Below are positions 47,222 through 59,320 of a DNA stretch of 64,000 nucleotides, in pieces. The position numbers were made by a program, and so were the translations under genes. The first letter of the stretch is position 1. Each line of letters starts with the position of its first letter. The notes below the pieces were generated by a model. It saw only the letters and a list, made by a program, of their open reading frames with translations, was not told the origin of the DNA and did not search any database. The stretch is from assembly GCA_965153455.1 (NCBI GenBank), contig OZ234493.1:29812213-29876212 (forward strand), written 5' to 3'. The DNA is from Sphagnum compactum. Its lineage: Eukaryota; Bryophyta; Sphagnopsida; Sphagnales.

Positions 47222-50200
47222 ATGGGTTTGTTGCAGTTTCGGGCATGTGCTGGATTTTTGATATTAGTGTTGGAGGTGATATTTAATCTTGGTGAAGCTT
47301 GGGGGGCTGATCTTGCTGATTTGGTAACCAATTTGCCTGGACAGCCTCCGGTGAATTTCAAGCAGTATGCAGGTTATGTGACAGTGAATGAATCTCATGG
47401 GACGGCGCTGTTTTACTGGTTTGTGGAAGCTGACCAAAAGGACCCTGCTTTGCTTCCCTTGGTATTTTGGTTCTCTGGAGGTGAGAGGGGACAAAATGAG
47501 TAGAATTGTGTTTGTGTTGATGGTCTCAATATGGATTTGTTGTGTATGTGTGTGTGCTGAACACTCAGAGAATTCTAGAGTTGCAACAAGTTCTTATCTA
47601 TTTTCTAGCAATAAAGAATTGCACAAAATAAGAGTCATGTTCAAGTTGCTGCAAAATTGCTGGTGAGGGCCCAAGAAATTTTCAAGGGATTGGGAGTACA
47701 CAGGTTCATGATCAAAGTTGTGTGATGCTAGTGCAGGACCTGGATGCTCATCTATAGGGGTTGGATTTTTACAAGAGATTGGCCCATTCTTTACCAACGC
47801 AAATGGCACTGGACTTATTCGCAACAAGCATACGTGGAATAAATGTTGGTTAATTCATGAGCACCCAACTATTTTGTTCTGAGTTTAATCCCTTGTTTGA
47901 CATTGGATCCTTCTTGAATCACAATTTCTTTGTTCTGGATTATCCAATAGTCTTTTGATCACCCAAACAGACTCTCCTGCATGAATTCCTCAGTCTGTAT
48001 CAACTTGACTGCTCCCCCTTTCTTACCATTTATGTGTAGACCTGCAGATCAACAATAAGAGTTATGTCCAATGTGAAGCCCTTTTGTACAATCAAACAAA
48101 TGTGCATAACAATCATTGGTCCATACTAACTCAGCATTAGTATTTGCATGTGGAAAGATCATTCTTGTTGAGTCAATGATTAAGTCTTGTCCATAGTTTG
48201 GTAGCCAATGTAGATAGCATATTTGTAATGTGAATGTTAACTTTATAAAAGTCAAGATTGACTGTGAAAGTTATCTTTCTTCCATGGAAGTACCATTGAA
48301 TAGTTTGTTTGGACAATGACCAATTTCATCAGATGCCAACATTGTGTTTGTGGATTCGCCCAGTGGCACGGGCTACTCCTATTCAAATACAACTTCAGAT
48401 TATTCAGTTTTCACAGACCAGTCAACAGGTACGAATTTCCTGGCTTTATCATGCAGCTTAATTATCAATCTTTCTGAGAAGAGTGATATCTTAGACAGTT
48501 TCCTCAGTATCTCATGAGGATATCTGAAACTTTGCAGAAGAGATTTTCTCTTTGTGACAGAATAGACTAGTGCAATTGGCAATACTCCACGTTTTATTTT
48601 TGGTTGGCAGCTGAAGACAACCTTGCATTTACTCTCGGGTGGTTTGCAAAATTTCCTGAGTACAAGAAAAACAATTTCTACTTAACGGGTGAAAGCTTTT
48701 CAGGTACACCTCCTAAACCTCCCAAAAAAAGACCTTCAGCATGCCTCCAGGATTTAGGAGTTTCATATTGAAATCTGGCAACTGTTTTGTTGACCAAGGA
48801 TTTGAACCTGATATATTGTCGTGCTTAAGTTATCTCTTTATCATTTCAGTCACCAAATGATCACTATATGTGGGTTGAATTTTGGCTACCGATTTTGCTT
48901 CCAAGTAGGTCATCAATTCAGGGAAAGGTTGGTTGATCAGAACAAAATTTACATGATCTGCTAGGAGAGCAAAGTGATCTACCATCATATTTTGAAGTTT
49001 TATCTTGGCATGTTATTGTGCTTGGCTTCTTTGTTTGGGACCTTCTGTTTCTTAAGTTTCACTTAATTCGCTAGCTGTGTTCATATGCCCTTCTATTGAT
49101 TTCTCTTACTGGAAACACTTTCCCCATCAAAAAATCTAATTCTGATATGAAATCTAGCTCTGTGATTAATTGTGTGGGGAATGCAATGGCAGGCCACTTT
49201 CTACCAGAACTGGCTGAACAAATAGTACTTTACAATGAAAAGCCTGGACTAGACTGCAAGATCAACTTCAAAGGGTTTGCGGTACATAATCACTTCTCAC
49301 AATGTGATGGCAAATGAATGGTTGTTCAAAAGTTCAGGGTATAATTTTAGGATGTAACAGCTTGGCATATATTGGGTTTATGTTTAGTTTTAGAGATGTT
49401 GGAAAGAATCAAACCATAATGATTAGGGAGACATTTTGTATTCAATGGTGAAAGATCATACACTTGTACCAACTATGGCATAATTTTTTTCAAGAAGCCC
49501 CATTTGGTTAAGTCCTTGAGATTGAGAACGATTTGCAGGTTGGAAATGCTTTGACAGATGGATATTCTGACAATCTTGGGATCATTGAGTTCTACTACTA
49601 TCATTCCCTCATCTCCGATCAAACATACACCACGTTAATTCAAAATTGTAACTTCAGTGTTGATGGCCCAACAGTTGACTCCGTCCCCAATGCAACGTGT
49701 GATAATGCTGTAGACTATGTATATGGTGTGGAGGTGGCAGAGATCAATCCTTACAACATCTACGGCTTGAACTGCAACCCGCCTGCCACTACAAATCGAC
49801 CTGCCTTCATTAAGGTGCCAAAGACCTGTCTTGAAGGACTATTCATCATTCTCTTAGACATGAAAAGGGCTTGAAACGCTTGACGTCTAGGACTGGAAAA
49901 GGAGCAGAAATCTGATAGTTGCGGTAACTTTTTGCAGAGAGTGAATATGATTCGATTTGCTGGGGTGAACCCGTGCCCCCCTGACACCGTAACACCATAT
50001 CTGAACCTACCTGCTGTGAAGGCTGCACTTCATGCAAGGCAGGATATTGAATGGACAGTGTGCAGGTTTGGATTTTGTTCCCCCCTCCCTTTTTGGTTTG
50101 AAACTCTATTCATGAGACTAAATTTTTACACACCTGTAACTAATGAATCAAAAATTTGATACACTTGCAACAGCTGTAAATCAAATAATCCTGCCAAAGT

Positions 50201-51513
50201 TGTCTCAACTGTCATAGTATATTTGACAGAAGTCCCAGATTGGGTCCCTAGGGTTCAACTGAAGGTCAGGAGCAAACTTTTTGAGGTTTATGTGAACACT
50301 GGATCATTAAGATAGGCTAGTACTTAAGCAATTGATTTGATTCTCGCTATTTCTATGTGGCAGTAACATTGTATATGACAATTATAGCAGACCAGACTTC
50401 ACAAGATCTATTCTTCCTTTCTATCGCTTTCTTCTCACGAAGGACCTCAGGATATGGGTCTACAGGTACTCTGTCAAAAGAATCCCCAAACCCTGTACCT
50501 TGGGTTGGTAATCTGATTACTTTCACTGGATAGATTAAAGGGGACAAAGCTGGACAGAAGAGAGTCGAATGATTTCTGGTTGTTTTCTTCACTAAGATCA
50601 CAAGGATCGGGGACCAAGAGTAGACATGAATTAATTTAATCATGGGAAGTTTGTGTCTTGGATGTGTAGTGGAGACGTGGATGGAGTAGTACCCATAACA
50701 GGGACACGGATATGGCTTGCAAAATTGAACCTGCCAATTGAGACAGCTTGGTACCCATGGAACCACTCTAGTCAGGTTTGTACACTTGCTTGTACTATGA
50801 ACTTTTGTTTGCGGGAACTTGTATACCAAACCTTTGACAGATTGGTGCTCACAGGAGTTTCACCCCCACTTTTGTATTTGCCTTACCTTGAGCCTTCATT
50901 GCTGCTCATTCTCTTCATTAAATCAAGTGTTGTCCAAACAATTTTTTTCAAATCTTGTGAAGTGATATCCAGTTGCATTAAACTGTACCCAACTCCACTA
51001 ACTTTTCAGATACACTCAGATTGCAGTGGCAGTGAATTCAGGGTCAAACTAGGACTTTACTGCAAACTCTAATATCAAAATGTTCAAAATTGGTACTTTA
51101 AGAGTTTAGAGTCCAGACCGTAAACTCTTTCCAAAATTTCATCATTTTGTTGAAAACTGTAAATTATTTATCAGCAGCAGGTACAGTATGCAAAATAAAC
51201 TGGTCTGCTTGACAAACTCATGCCACTTCATGAATTCATGAGAGTGGAACAAAAGATTGATTCATGACATAAAGCCCATAATTTTGCCATGTCTACTTGG
51301 GTACTATTGGAGTTTTGAGTTGGATATTAAAATGGTGATTACTTCCATATGTTCCAGGTTGGTGGGTGGTCACAAGTATACACCAATTTAACATTTACTA
51401 CAGTAAGGGACTCAGGTCACCAAGTTCCTTTGTACCAGCCAGGGCGAGCCCTTCAATTGTTCAAATATTTCCTCAAAGGCCAACCTCTTCCTGGCTTTGA
51501 TTACAAAAATTAA
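47222..51513 (+). CDS. Serine carboxypeptidase-like protein (peptidase family S10), 10 exons
   Basis: Secreted or vacuolar serine carboxypeptidase family, removing C-terminal residues from peptides (some members act as acyltransferases). Exons: 47222-47480, 47737-47844, 48333-48428, 48611-48703, 49193-49281, 49539-49814, 49938-50065, 50364-50465, 50670-50775, 51358-51513; all GT-AG and in frame, giving 470 residues. Residues 1-28 are a hydrophobic signal peptide ([11 protein letters not shown] core). Catalytic Ser183 lies in GESFSG, the Asp in SGDVDGVVP (386/388) and His440 in [23 protein letters not shown] and [12 protein letters not shown] are family signatures and point to the carboxypeptidase II-like clade. 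Odd: the usual NGGPGCSS reads SGGPGCSS. ATG 47,222 is chosen; an in-frame GTG at 47,192 is not a start. The donor at 49,814 is the least certain. Confidence 0.9.
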
Positions 51514-52823
51514 GGAGCCTACAAGCTAGAATCATCTAAAAATAAAATCATCGCAGCAAACGCTGGGTGCAATTATAGTAACCTCGTACTAGATGAGGTG
51601 TTGGTAGTATGATCTGCCCTGAAATCTGGGAGTGAAGTCAAATTCAATTTTTAACTCTCCAGATGTATTTACTCTGAGGTAAAATTTTACAATAAGTTGT
51701 CGGCATTCAATTCGGTGGTTGCATGTGTTTTCAAGCCAAATGTTGATTCTTTCATCAACTGCACTTAGTTTGTTGCTCATGAAAAAGCACAGGTCACGAT
51801 AGCAATTAAGACATTCTGTGGTAGCTGAGAATTAATGATGTGATCACACTCATCGCTGTTCATGGGGATCTCTATTCTTTGCACTCAGCGTAACACCAAG
51901 TTGTAGGATCAGAATCTTCAACCCCCTGATATTTGTTTATCACTACCAAACTTCACTCTTTTCAGAAATACAAAATTGTTCTGCATTCTCTGAAAGTTGA
52001 TTGGGAAGGGCATGCTTGGGAACATTTTGTACCTCAGCAAGTTCCATGCAATAATATATCATTCCTAAACCAAGGGCACATGGGGAGTTCACAATTAAGT
52101 ATATGATTGATAACCATATACTTTACCGTCTGGAGTCCATGTAGGCTGACCTGTATGATTCAGTAATACACATTGGGATCTTGAAGCAGCTTCCCTTCCT
52201 TAAGCTGGAAATATCCTCAACAGTTAATTGCACCTAATACCTGGTTCACAGTTGCAAATACATGAAAGATGAGACATTGCTCACTGCACAGACATTATTA
52301 CAGGAGCCACCATGCAGTCAGTTGCAACAAAGCATGGAAAGCATTGAGATATCACCAGGTGTATACAATGGAGACTTTGTAAATTCTGTTCTGAGTTACA
52401 GGATGACCTCAAGGTCGAATAACTTTGAAGTATACTGTCTATGTACAACTACTGTTCAGTGCTTTGTTGAAGGAACATAACAGTGAGTACTGAGTCAGGT
52501 TGTGTTCATCCATCATGGACCTGTATGCCCTAACAGCTGCTGACAGAATAGAAACAACTCCTTGCTCCCAGAGGAATGATTGAATTCCTGAAAAGGATCA
52601 TTCTCCCTCAAATTTTGTCCTTCTGCTGATCTCACCTCACATTTCCTTTCTGAATTGCTCTTGCCTTTCAAAAATACCCTTCTTAGTTTCATTTGAGTGG
52701 TTGATGATGTTCTCTGATTGGAGTGGCCTTCCTTTTACCATTCTGACAAATGTGAACAGGAAGTGTTCAGCAAAACCAGTGGTCTACTGGAATGGAAGAA
52801 CCCAGTCCTTCAAGGGAAGAAGG
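51514..52823. other. Intergenic between two tail-to-tail genes
   Basis: No recognised gene; holds the 3' flanks of the carboxypeptidase gene and the exostosin pseudogene. Confidence 0.5.
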
Positions 52824-55791
52824 TTACAATATACAGAAAGATTTTTTATGGATCCTGAATGTCTCACGGGACTGATGAAAGACACGCACTTTGCGTTGAA
52901 GTTCCCATAGAATACCCACCATTGCTGAGCACCCATTGTTCTCCAGGACATATAGCCACAGACAGTGTACTGCACAGCCCTGAGCTGCTATCATTCTCTC
53001 AATGTCATAGTCTGTAATGTAGCACAAGGAGAGAGTTGATAAGACCCCACAAAACAGGAGGTTGGTTAACTGCTACTTTCTAGCTTTGTAATCAGCAAAC
53101 AAACTTATGCAAAGTAAAGTAACATGATTGCAATCATAGCTCAAGCTTCAAACTCTCTCTGAAAGCTCAAAGAGTTTCTGGGATGAAACAGAACACAAAC
53201 CAACAAGACAGACAGAAGAGAGCCACTCTAAAAGGAAAAAACAGTCTCCTGTCCATCTACTTCACACAACAACAGCTTTTTGGAAGAAAGTGTACAAATT
53301 ATGATAATAAAATGTGGGCTTACCAGGAATAGAGTGCAAGTAGTGCAAAAGATCTTCATCAATACATGAACTAGGCCACTTGATAGAAAAAGTCACTGTA
53401 GTCAAGAACATTCTGGAAAGGAAGGTTTATCTCATCTGACAGTATCACTGGCACACACTCCTAATCACCCACCCACCATGCTCTCACCCTGTCAACACCA
53501 ACTTTCCATTTCACCATGATAGCTCTCTGGTGTATATCTCTTTATGGGAATTTCCATATGACTACCATGTTTTGACCCCCTGGTTCGTTAACAGCCTCTT
53601 AGTCACACTGCCTTCAGCTGGTACCTACATATAAATGGATACGCTCCATGTTTTGTGATCAGATACTTCTGCACCTCATATTGCATGTCCAGCTTGATGG
53701 TGGAGAGTTTATCCTGAAATGGAAACACAATACTCACCACAAAAAAAGTCTCATCGAAGCAAATAGTCCAGGAGGATTCCCCCCTGGGAGCTAAGCAGAA
53801 CTTAGCATTTCACATGCAGGTCCAGTACTCTTTATGATCAAGTTTTGCAGGCCCTTGAAACCCCAACACTGGTGCATCCAACTGCACAATCAAAATGTTA
53901 GAAACATTCTCTCACCTTTTTATTCAGCTCTATTTGCTTTCACCTATCGGAGCAATGAACCCCTGACTCAAGGTAGCAATAAAATGGTCCCATGTACCTA
54001 ACCTATTTCACTCTGCAACATTGATCAGAAACCAGGAACATGCCACCATCATACAGGGTCCAACTGTAAGAAACTTGAGATCCAAACAACAGAAAATGAC
54101 ACTTTGGAAACCATTCAATCCTCGCCTTTAAATTGAATTTGACAAACCTAGCATTGTCAGCAAGATTATCTTCGAACTAGTTACATGTCAAATGACTGCA
54201 AGACTGCACAGACTCAGGTCTTGTGCAGTTCTGAGTCTTACTAAGAAGTGGAGGGATGATTCACCATTGCATCATAAAATGAGGAACATACCTCTTGAGG
54301 GAACTGCTTTCCAAGTTTGATGAGTTGCAGCCAGCCTTGCTTGCCCTGTGCACGCCCAAGGAAGTTGGCCAGAAACTTGCGCTTTGCCAAAGGATGGGGC
54401 TGAATCACTGAGCTTTCCCTGGATACTGCAAAGGGTATGATGCTAGCAACTTGCCTGGGATGATGACATCCTTCAATGTGTTGAATGAGATTGTACTTTG
54501 TTTGTCTATTCTGTCTCCCTGCACCACAATAGTGAGAAAGATTTTTTGTCTCTGTCAAAGAAGGTCTTTGTTTTATTTCAATTCTTCTTAAAATATCAGT
54601 CTGTATTTGCTGATTTCAGCTGATTGACTGTGCTCTAGAATCAGGAGACAGATGGGAAATTAACTCAGGAGTGAAGAATATGGAGCGGTTCAGGAACATA
54701 GCCAAACCTTTGACCTGGTTTTCCAGTCTCTCAAGGGGCATACTAGAACAGCTTTACTAGGTGACTCACACCTAATATCTACTCGATAATCTTCAAGCTG
54801 GGTGGATTATCTTAGCCAGCAATTCTTAGTGAAACTACTGCTTAATCATTGGTCAATGCTCAAATCAATGATAGACAATGGTTAATAACTGATGAAGAGT
54901 AACATCCACATAAAAGAAACTCTGAGAACCTAATACTTCCATTTGCTTCACCACCTGCTGGCAACATCCCTTGAACATCAAACATGCATGGTTGTAAAAA
55001 GATTTTCATCATGACTGCGATCCCAAGAATAGATCTCCCATCTTGAAATGAAGGCCAAGAGAACAAAAAGCAGGATGTCTAGAAGGAGTATTAACAGAGA
55101 CAATATGTGCTGAAAGGTGCTTACAAAGATAAGCTGGATCCCTTAACCTCACCTTGGAGTAGATATCACTGACTTCTGTACCAGTCAGACCTCCCATCAT
55201 GTGCACACACTTCACATAAGCAGGGACAAAGAAAAAGTCGGACTTTTCCTTCTCAAAAGTGCGAAAGCTTGACTCCAGAAGAAGCTTGTATATCTTAACC
55301 TGCAACTATTGTCTGTTGCAGTTAACACAAATTTGTATTCTGTTGGCTGGGTCAACTTTCTTATGCCCTGGATCAGATTCTTCCTGTGGGTAGTGCACTA
55401 ACTAAAAAATTTGAAACAGTACCCCTAGAATTAAGGTTGCAATTAATTGCTAACTGGCAGAGATCAGAAGCCACCAAAGAGACAAATCTGGTTTTAGACC
55501 AAAAACAGACCTGTGTGCCCCACTGGCCCTTTGCACAGGAAGTAAAATTGATGGAATTGTCTCAACCTCCAAGAAGCTCCTACAATCCCTCAATTTCATC
55601 CAGCTTGTAGACATAAATGCGAAGTGAGAGATGACTACCATATCCTTGTTCAGGCCACCCAGGAGTGTAGTGCTCATAGACACCTGCCAAGCTCCTGCAA
55701 GTCTTGTACAACCCACTTCTTGGCAGCAATGGAACACCATATCCGACAGGGTAATTGCAAGTGGCAGGAATCCCCACCAGAAAATGTGTAC
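52824..55791 (-). pseudogene. Exostosin-type glycosyltransferase (GT47) pseudogene
   Basis: Plant GT47 proteins are Golgi glycosyltransferases of cell-wall glycans. Exons recognised (minus): 55511-55791 (LRIYVYKLDEIEGL, CAKGQWGTQ), 55153-55299 (KIYKLLLES, SDFFFVPAYVKCV), about 54660-54730 (FLNRSIFFTPE), 54292-54518 (KRKFLANFLGRAQGKQG), 53738-53881 (NAKFCLAPRGESSWT), 53324-53460 (ECVPVILSDEINLPFQNV), 52824-53011 (CSAMVGILWELQRKVRVFHQ). Order and motifs match the family. It is broken by TAG and TGA in the first listed exon, TGA just before NAKFCLAPRG, a frameshift after DVIIPGK, and a one-T insertion in the DYSDF segment at about 53,405. The exon for the GGRDHIFVFPSG segment was not found, nor a convincing start exon. 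Introns are kept, so it is a decayed gene, not a retrocopy. Confidence 0.8.
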
Positions 55792-57244
55792 CTGCAGCAT
55801 ATCCCACACCCCTTAAAACTCCTGATCATCTTTTGTCATTCAAGTTGGCAAGTGACAAGTTGTGTAATAACGAGATACAGTGACACCTCAATAACAGCAT
55901 AATGGCCTTCTCCATGAGTCTATCTCCGGCATCCCATTGACAGCAGTTTTCACCAAGTTGAACATGCTTGCCCTCAAAAATTGGGCACAGAACTTTCTTT
56001 CCATTTTGGGTTCACCTTTCTGGATTGTTGTTCTGACTTGCCATCTGCTTGGACTTGTGGGTCTATTTGACAACCCAATGTTGATCAAGCTCTATCATCC
56101 ATCACTGCTGCTAACTCATCTGCAATCAAATTGGCTCTGCTCAGTTGGTCTTGCTGAGATGTGTGAATGAAAAACAGAACAGATGGCAGCAGGAATGACC
56201 ATCATCTGATTTTCTCACATCTTGTTCCCTACTTGTCTCATTGCTATATTATTAATGCCTTGCAACGGTAACAGTCACTTCACTCAGTAAACACAATCTA
56301 TGGGCCAATCACTCATTGATTGTACCTGAATTAAGGAGACCTGTAAAACAAATCTGCCACACCACTACTTCACCTGCCTGTAGGGCTTACAATAACGCTG
56401 GATCATCTTAACAACATCCATTACATACCATGTACACAACATTCAAAACTACCAAGGTGCATCACAACTTGACTTTCATGATTAATACTCGTAACCAGAA
56501 AACCACAATTCAGAGTAAGTATGTCCCACCCAACCAACCAGTCCAGAACTGATCACATGTAGAGTGCCTAATGCACAAGGTGCATCACTGGTTACCAAGA
56601 CCATATTTTGCTGATCACATTTGGTCAAGCCCCTGCCCATTACACGCCGTTATGTCAACATTTTGGTCACTATTATGAGTGTATGATCAATGGATCATCA
56701 CCGGAAGATTATGTCACATAATGTAGGCACAGAAACAACATAATCAGCCACCGCACACCATAATGTACTCCCAGAAAGCCATTGGATGAGCCCCTTAGGT
56801 ACTACAGAATGTGCCCGTGAGGATGCAATCTGCACCCTAGTAAAGCTTTAAGGTGAACCCTTTATGACAGAGCCATAAAGGTGCTCGCTCTAGGGGCAGA
56901 ATTCACACTAAGGGCTGCCATTTAGGGGCATCTTATACTGTAAAAGAGTGCTTCAGTTTTTTCAAATACTAGCACTATTTAATTTAGTATATATAATTAT
57001 GTTTTAACTTTAAATCGATGTGAATCAGATTTTGAGTTATTTCATGTATTGAATATACTGTAACCTAAAAACAATGTTTCTGTGGATGAAGGCTACAAAC
57101 CCTAATTCAACTTGGTGGCTGAACTTCTGGCGACGCGATGATTCAATAGCGTCGAAAAATTTGTTTCTGATGTGCTTCTATTTTTTGTGTGTTTTGTTGC
57201 TTTGCAAGTTATGACGAAGGGAGCTTGGTGAGTTAGTTTCTGTG
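55792..57244. other. Upstream of the pseudogene, no gene recognised
   Basis: May contain its lost first exon; open frames of 60-90 codons exist on both strands but no motif could be recognised. Confidence 0.4.
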
Positions 57245-57379
57245 ATGGAGCGCAATCCCAGCTACTCAATGAAAACTCTTCATGAACTTTGTGAATCACG
57301 GTTTTGCGAAGAGATTGACAGGAAGATTTCTGGGGAGCGAAGGGATGAGGTTATGAGGAGTATATTTGATGCAAGCTGA
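57245..57379 (+). CDS. Small open frame of 44 residues, unknown
   Basis: ATG 57,245 to TGA 57,379. The product begins MERNPSYSMKTLHELCESRF and continues with a charged, helix-like stretch ending MRSIFDAS. It looks more protein-like than other frames nearby, but no family is recognised, and it could be a first exon or a relic. Low confidence that it is a gene. Confidence 0.2.
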   Translation: MERNPSYSMKTLHELCESRFCEEIDRKISGERRDEVMRSIFDAS

Positions 57380-59220
57380 GGAAGAAAGAACAAGTTTTTT
57401 GGTGATGAAGAAAAGGTAAGTGGCTAGACTTTCTAAAGACTAAAAAGTGTGTGTAGAATTTGGATTTTGGGAGTGATAATTAGTTAAGAATAAAACTTCA
57501 TTAGGACTGCTAGATCGGAAGAACCTTGACGATTGAATTTCCGTTGCGCCAAGAGTCAGGAAAAGGTCTAGAGGTCTATTATGTTTTTCTGTAGGGACCA
57601 ACACAAGGGAGAGGATAATTGTGTCAAGGAATTCTGGAATGGTTGTGTGGCAGCTCATGTGTGATAACTTTGGGGATCTTGAAATGACGAGTGCGCAATC
57701 TGTTCCATCCTAAGGAGAGAGTACCTACTACATTTGTGGGAGCTTCGGGGCTTTTGGGAAGGGGATACTGGAGAATAGAATATATTGCCTTGACTGATCC
57801 TACCCTGAATCTTTGTCCAGTCTTTGAGAGGAATCATGTGAAGTTGTGGAGTTGGTCTCTGTGGGGTTTTTGTTGTTGGGTATGAGCTGTCATTCCTATG
57901 AAACAACCTGTTGATTCCTAAAGAGAAATTCAAGAGTGAAACTGATCCTTTGTGGTCCATAGAAATAAGATGACAAAATGTAAATGTCTACAAGGGTTTT
58001 GATGAAGAAGTGATACTTGAAGCAGATTTATTCATCTCTTTAAAACCTCAACAATACGCACCAATCTCTGTATGCTCAGCAGTTGGAATTTACACAATGA
58101 AGAAAATATTTCCCCTTTCTTTTTGGTGGCAATATTCTCAAGTTATGTGGTCTCAAATCACTTTTGGCGACTTGAGGTTTCATAACAAACAAGTTTTTTG
58201 TTGTTGGTTTTTATGTTTTTATATAAGTTTTGTTTGTGCATATTGTTGTGTGGACTTTGTTTGTCTGTTTTGGGGTTGGATTCTTGTTATTTGCAAGTGA
58301 ATTGTGTTTTGAATTATCAAAAATCTGATCTAGTTACATTGTGCTACAACTAAATTTAGTTTGTTCAAGCATTAGTTTTGGTTTAGGTTGTGTGTTTTGC
58401 ATGAGATTTTGTATGACAAATGTTGTGAAGGTTTCATTTTGCTTTAGTGTGTTTATAGTTTTTAAGTTCATTTTTATGCAAACACTCCAAAAGCTTGCAA
58501 GTGGGTAAAAGTTATAATTGGGGAGGCTTTCTTGTTTGCTTCTTGAGTTGAAAAGGTTTCATAGACAAATTTACTATTTTTTGGATTGTCTTTGGTTCAA
58601 AAACTCCTTTGGGAGCTAAACCTAAATAAGGGTTGGTGACCATATAAAGATTTTTTTTAATTTAAAAAGGTTAATAGGTGCCCATAATTGAACACATTAT
58701 TCACCATGAGTCACATCATTCACACCATGACATGAAGTGATGTGAGGAAAAAAAAACAGTTTTGGGGGGATTTTTTTGGAAAATCATATCTCCCAGACAT
58801 AATGTTGATTTGGTGTGACTTTTGTGCCATTAGGTTCTTGGAAAGGAGCACTACTTGCATGGGATATTTCAATCCATTTGGAGAAAAAAAAAAAAAAAAA
58901 ACATTGTAGGGTTTTTACAAAATGTGGAAGGTGGTGTGCATCAAATCAAATTTGGTCAGATTTCAACAACTTGGCATTTGTGCTAATAAGTAACCATTAT
59001 TGTAACCCACATGTGGTGGAATGTGTGCACCATTAGTGAACAAGGAAGGCCACATTATTAACTTTTGAATTTTTGTTATAATTTTCAAGTGAAGATTACA
59101 AGAGTGACAATTCATGTTATATGAAAAAAAATCATTATTGTTAGGTTATGCACATGTTCATGTCATTATGTTGGTTGGGCTATCATTTATTTTTAGGAGA
59201 TAGGGGTGTTTGTTGAACTG
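57380..59220. other. AT-rich intergenic DNA
   Basis: No recognised gene. A run of about 19 A near 58,884-58,902. Confidence 0.4.
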
Positions 59221-59320
59221 ACTTGTTGTTTGCAACTATAGCCATTTTAGTTGCAAATGTCATTTGCAACTACAAAACAGTCATAGACAACAATTGTAAA
59301 TCTACATTTTTCGTCTAGTG
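59221..59320. mobile_element. CACTA-like terminus with a near-perfect palindrome
   Basis: TAGTTGCAAATG at 59,248-59,259 and its exact complement at 59,261-59,272 are separated by one T; further TTGCAACTA words flank them. The block ends with TTTTTCGTCTAGTG at 59,320, complement CACTAGACGAAAAA, like a CACTA element end and similar to the end at 8,152. Confidence 0.4.
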
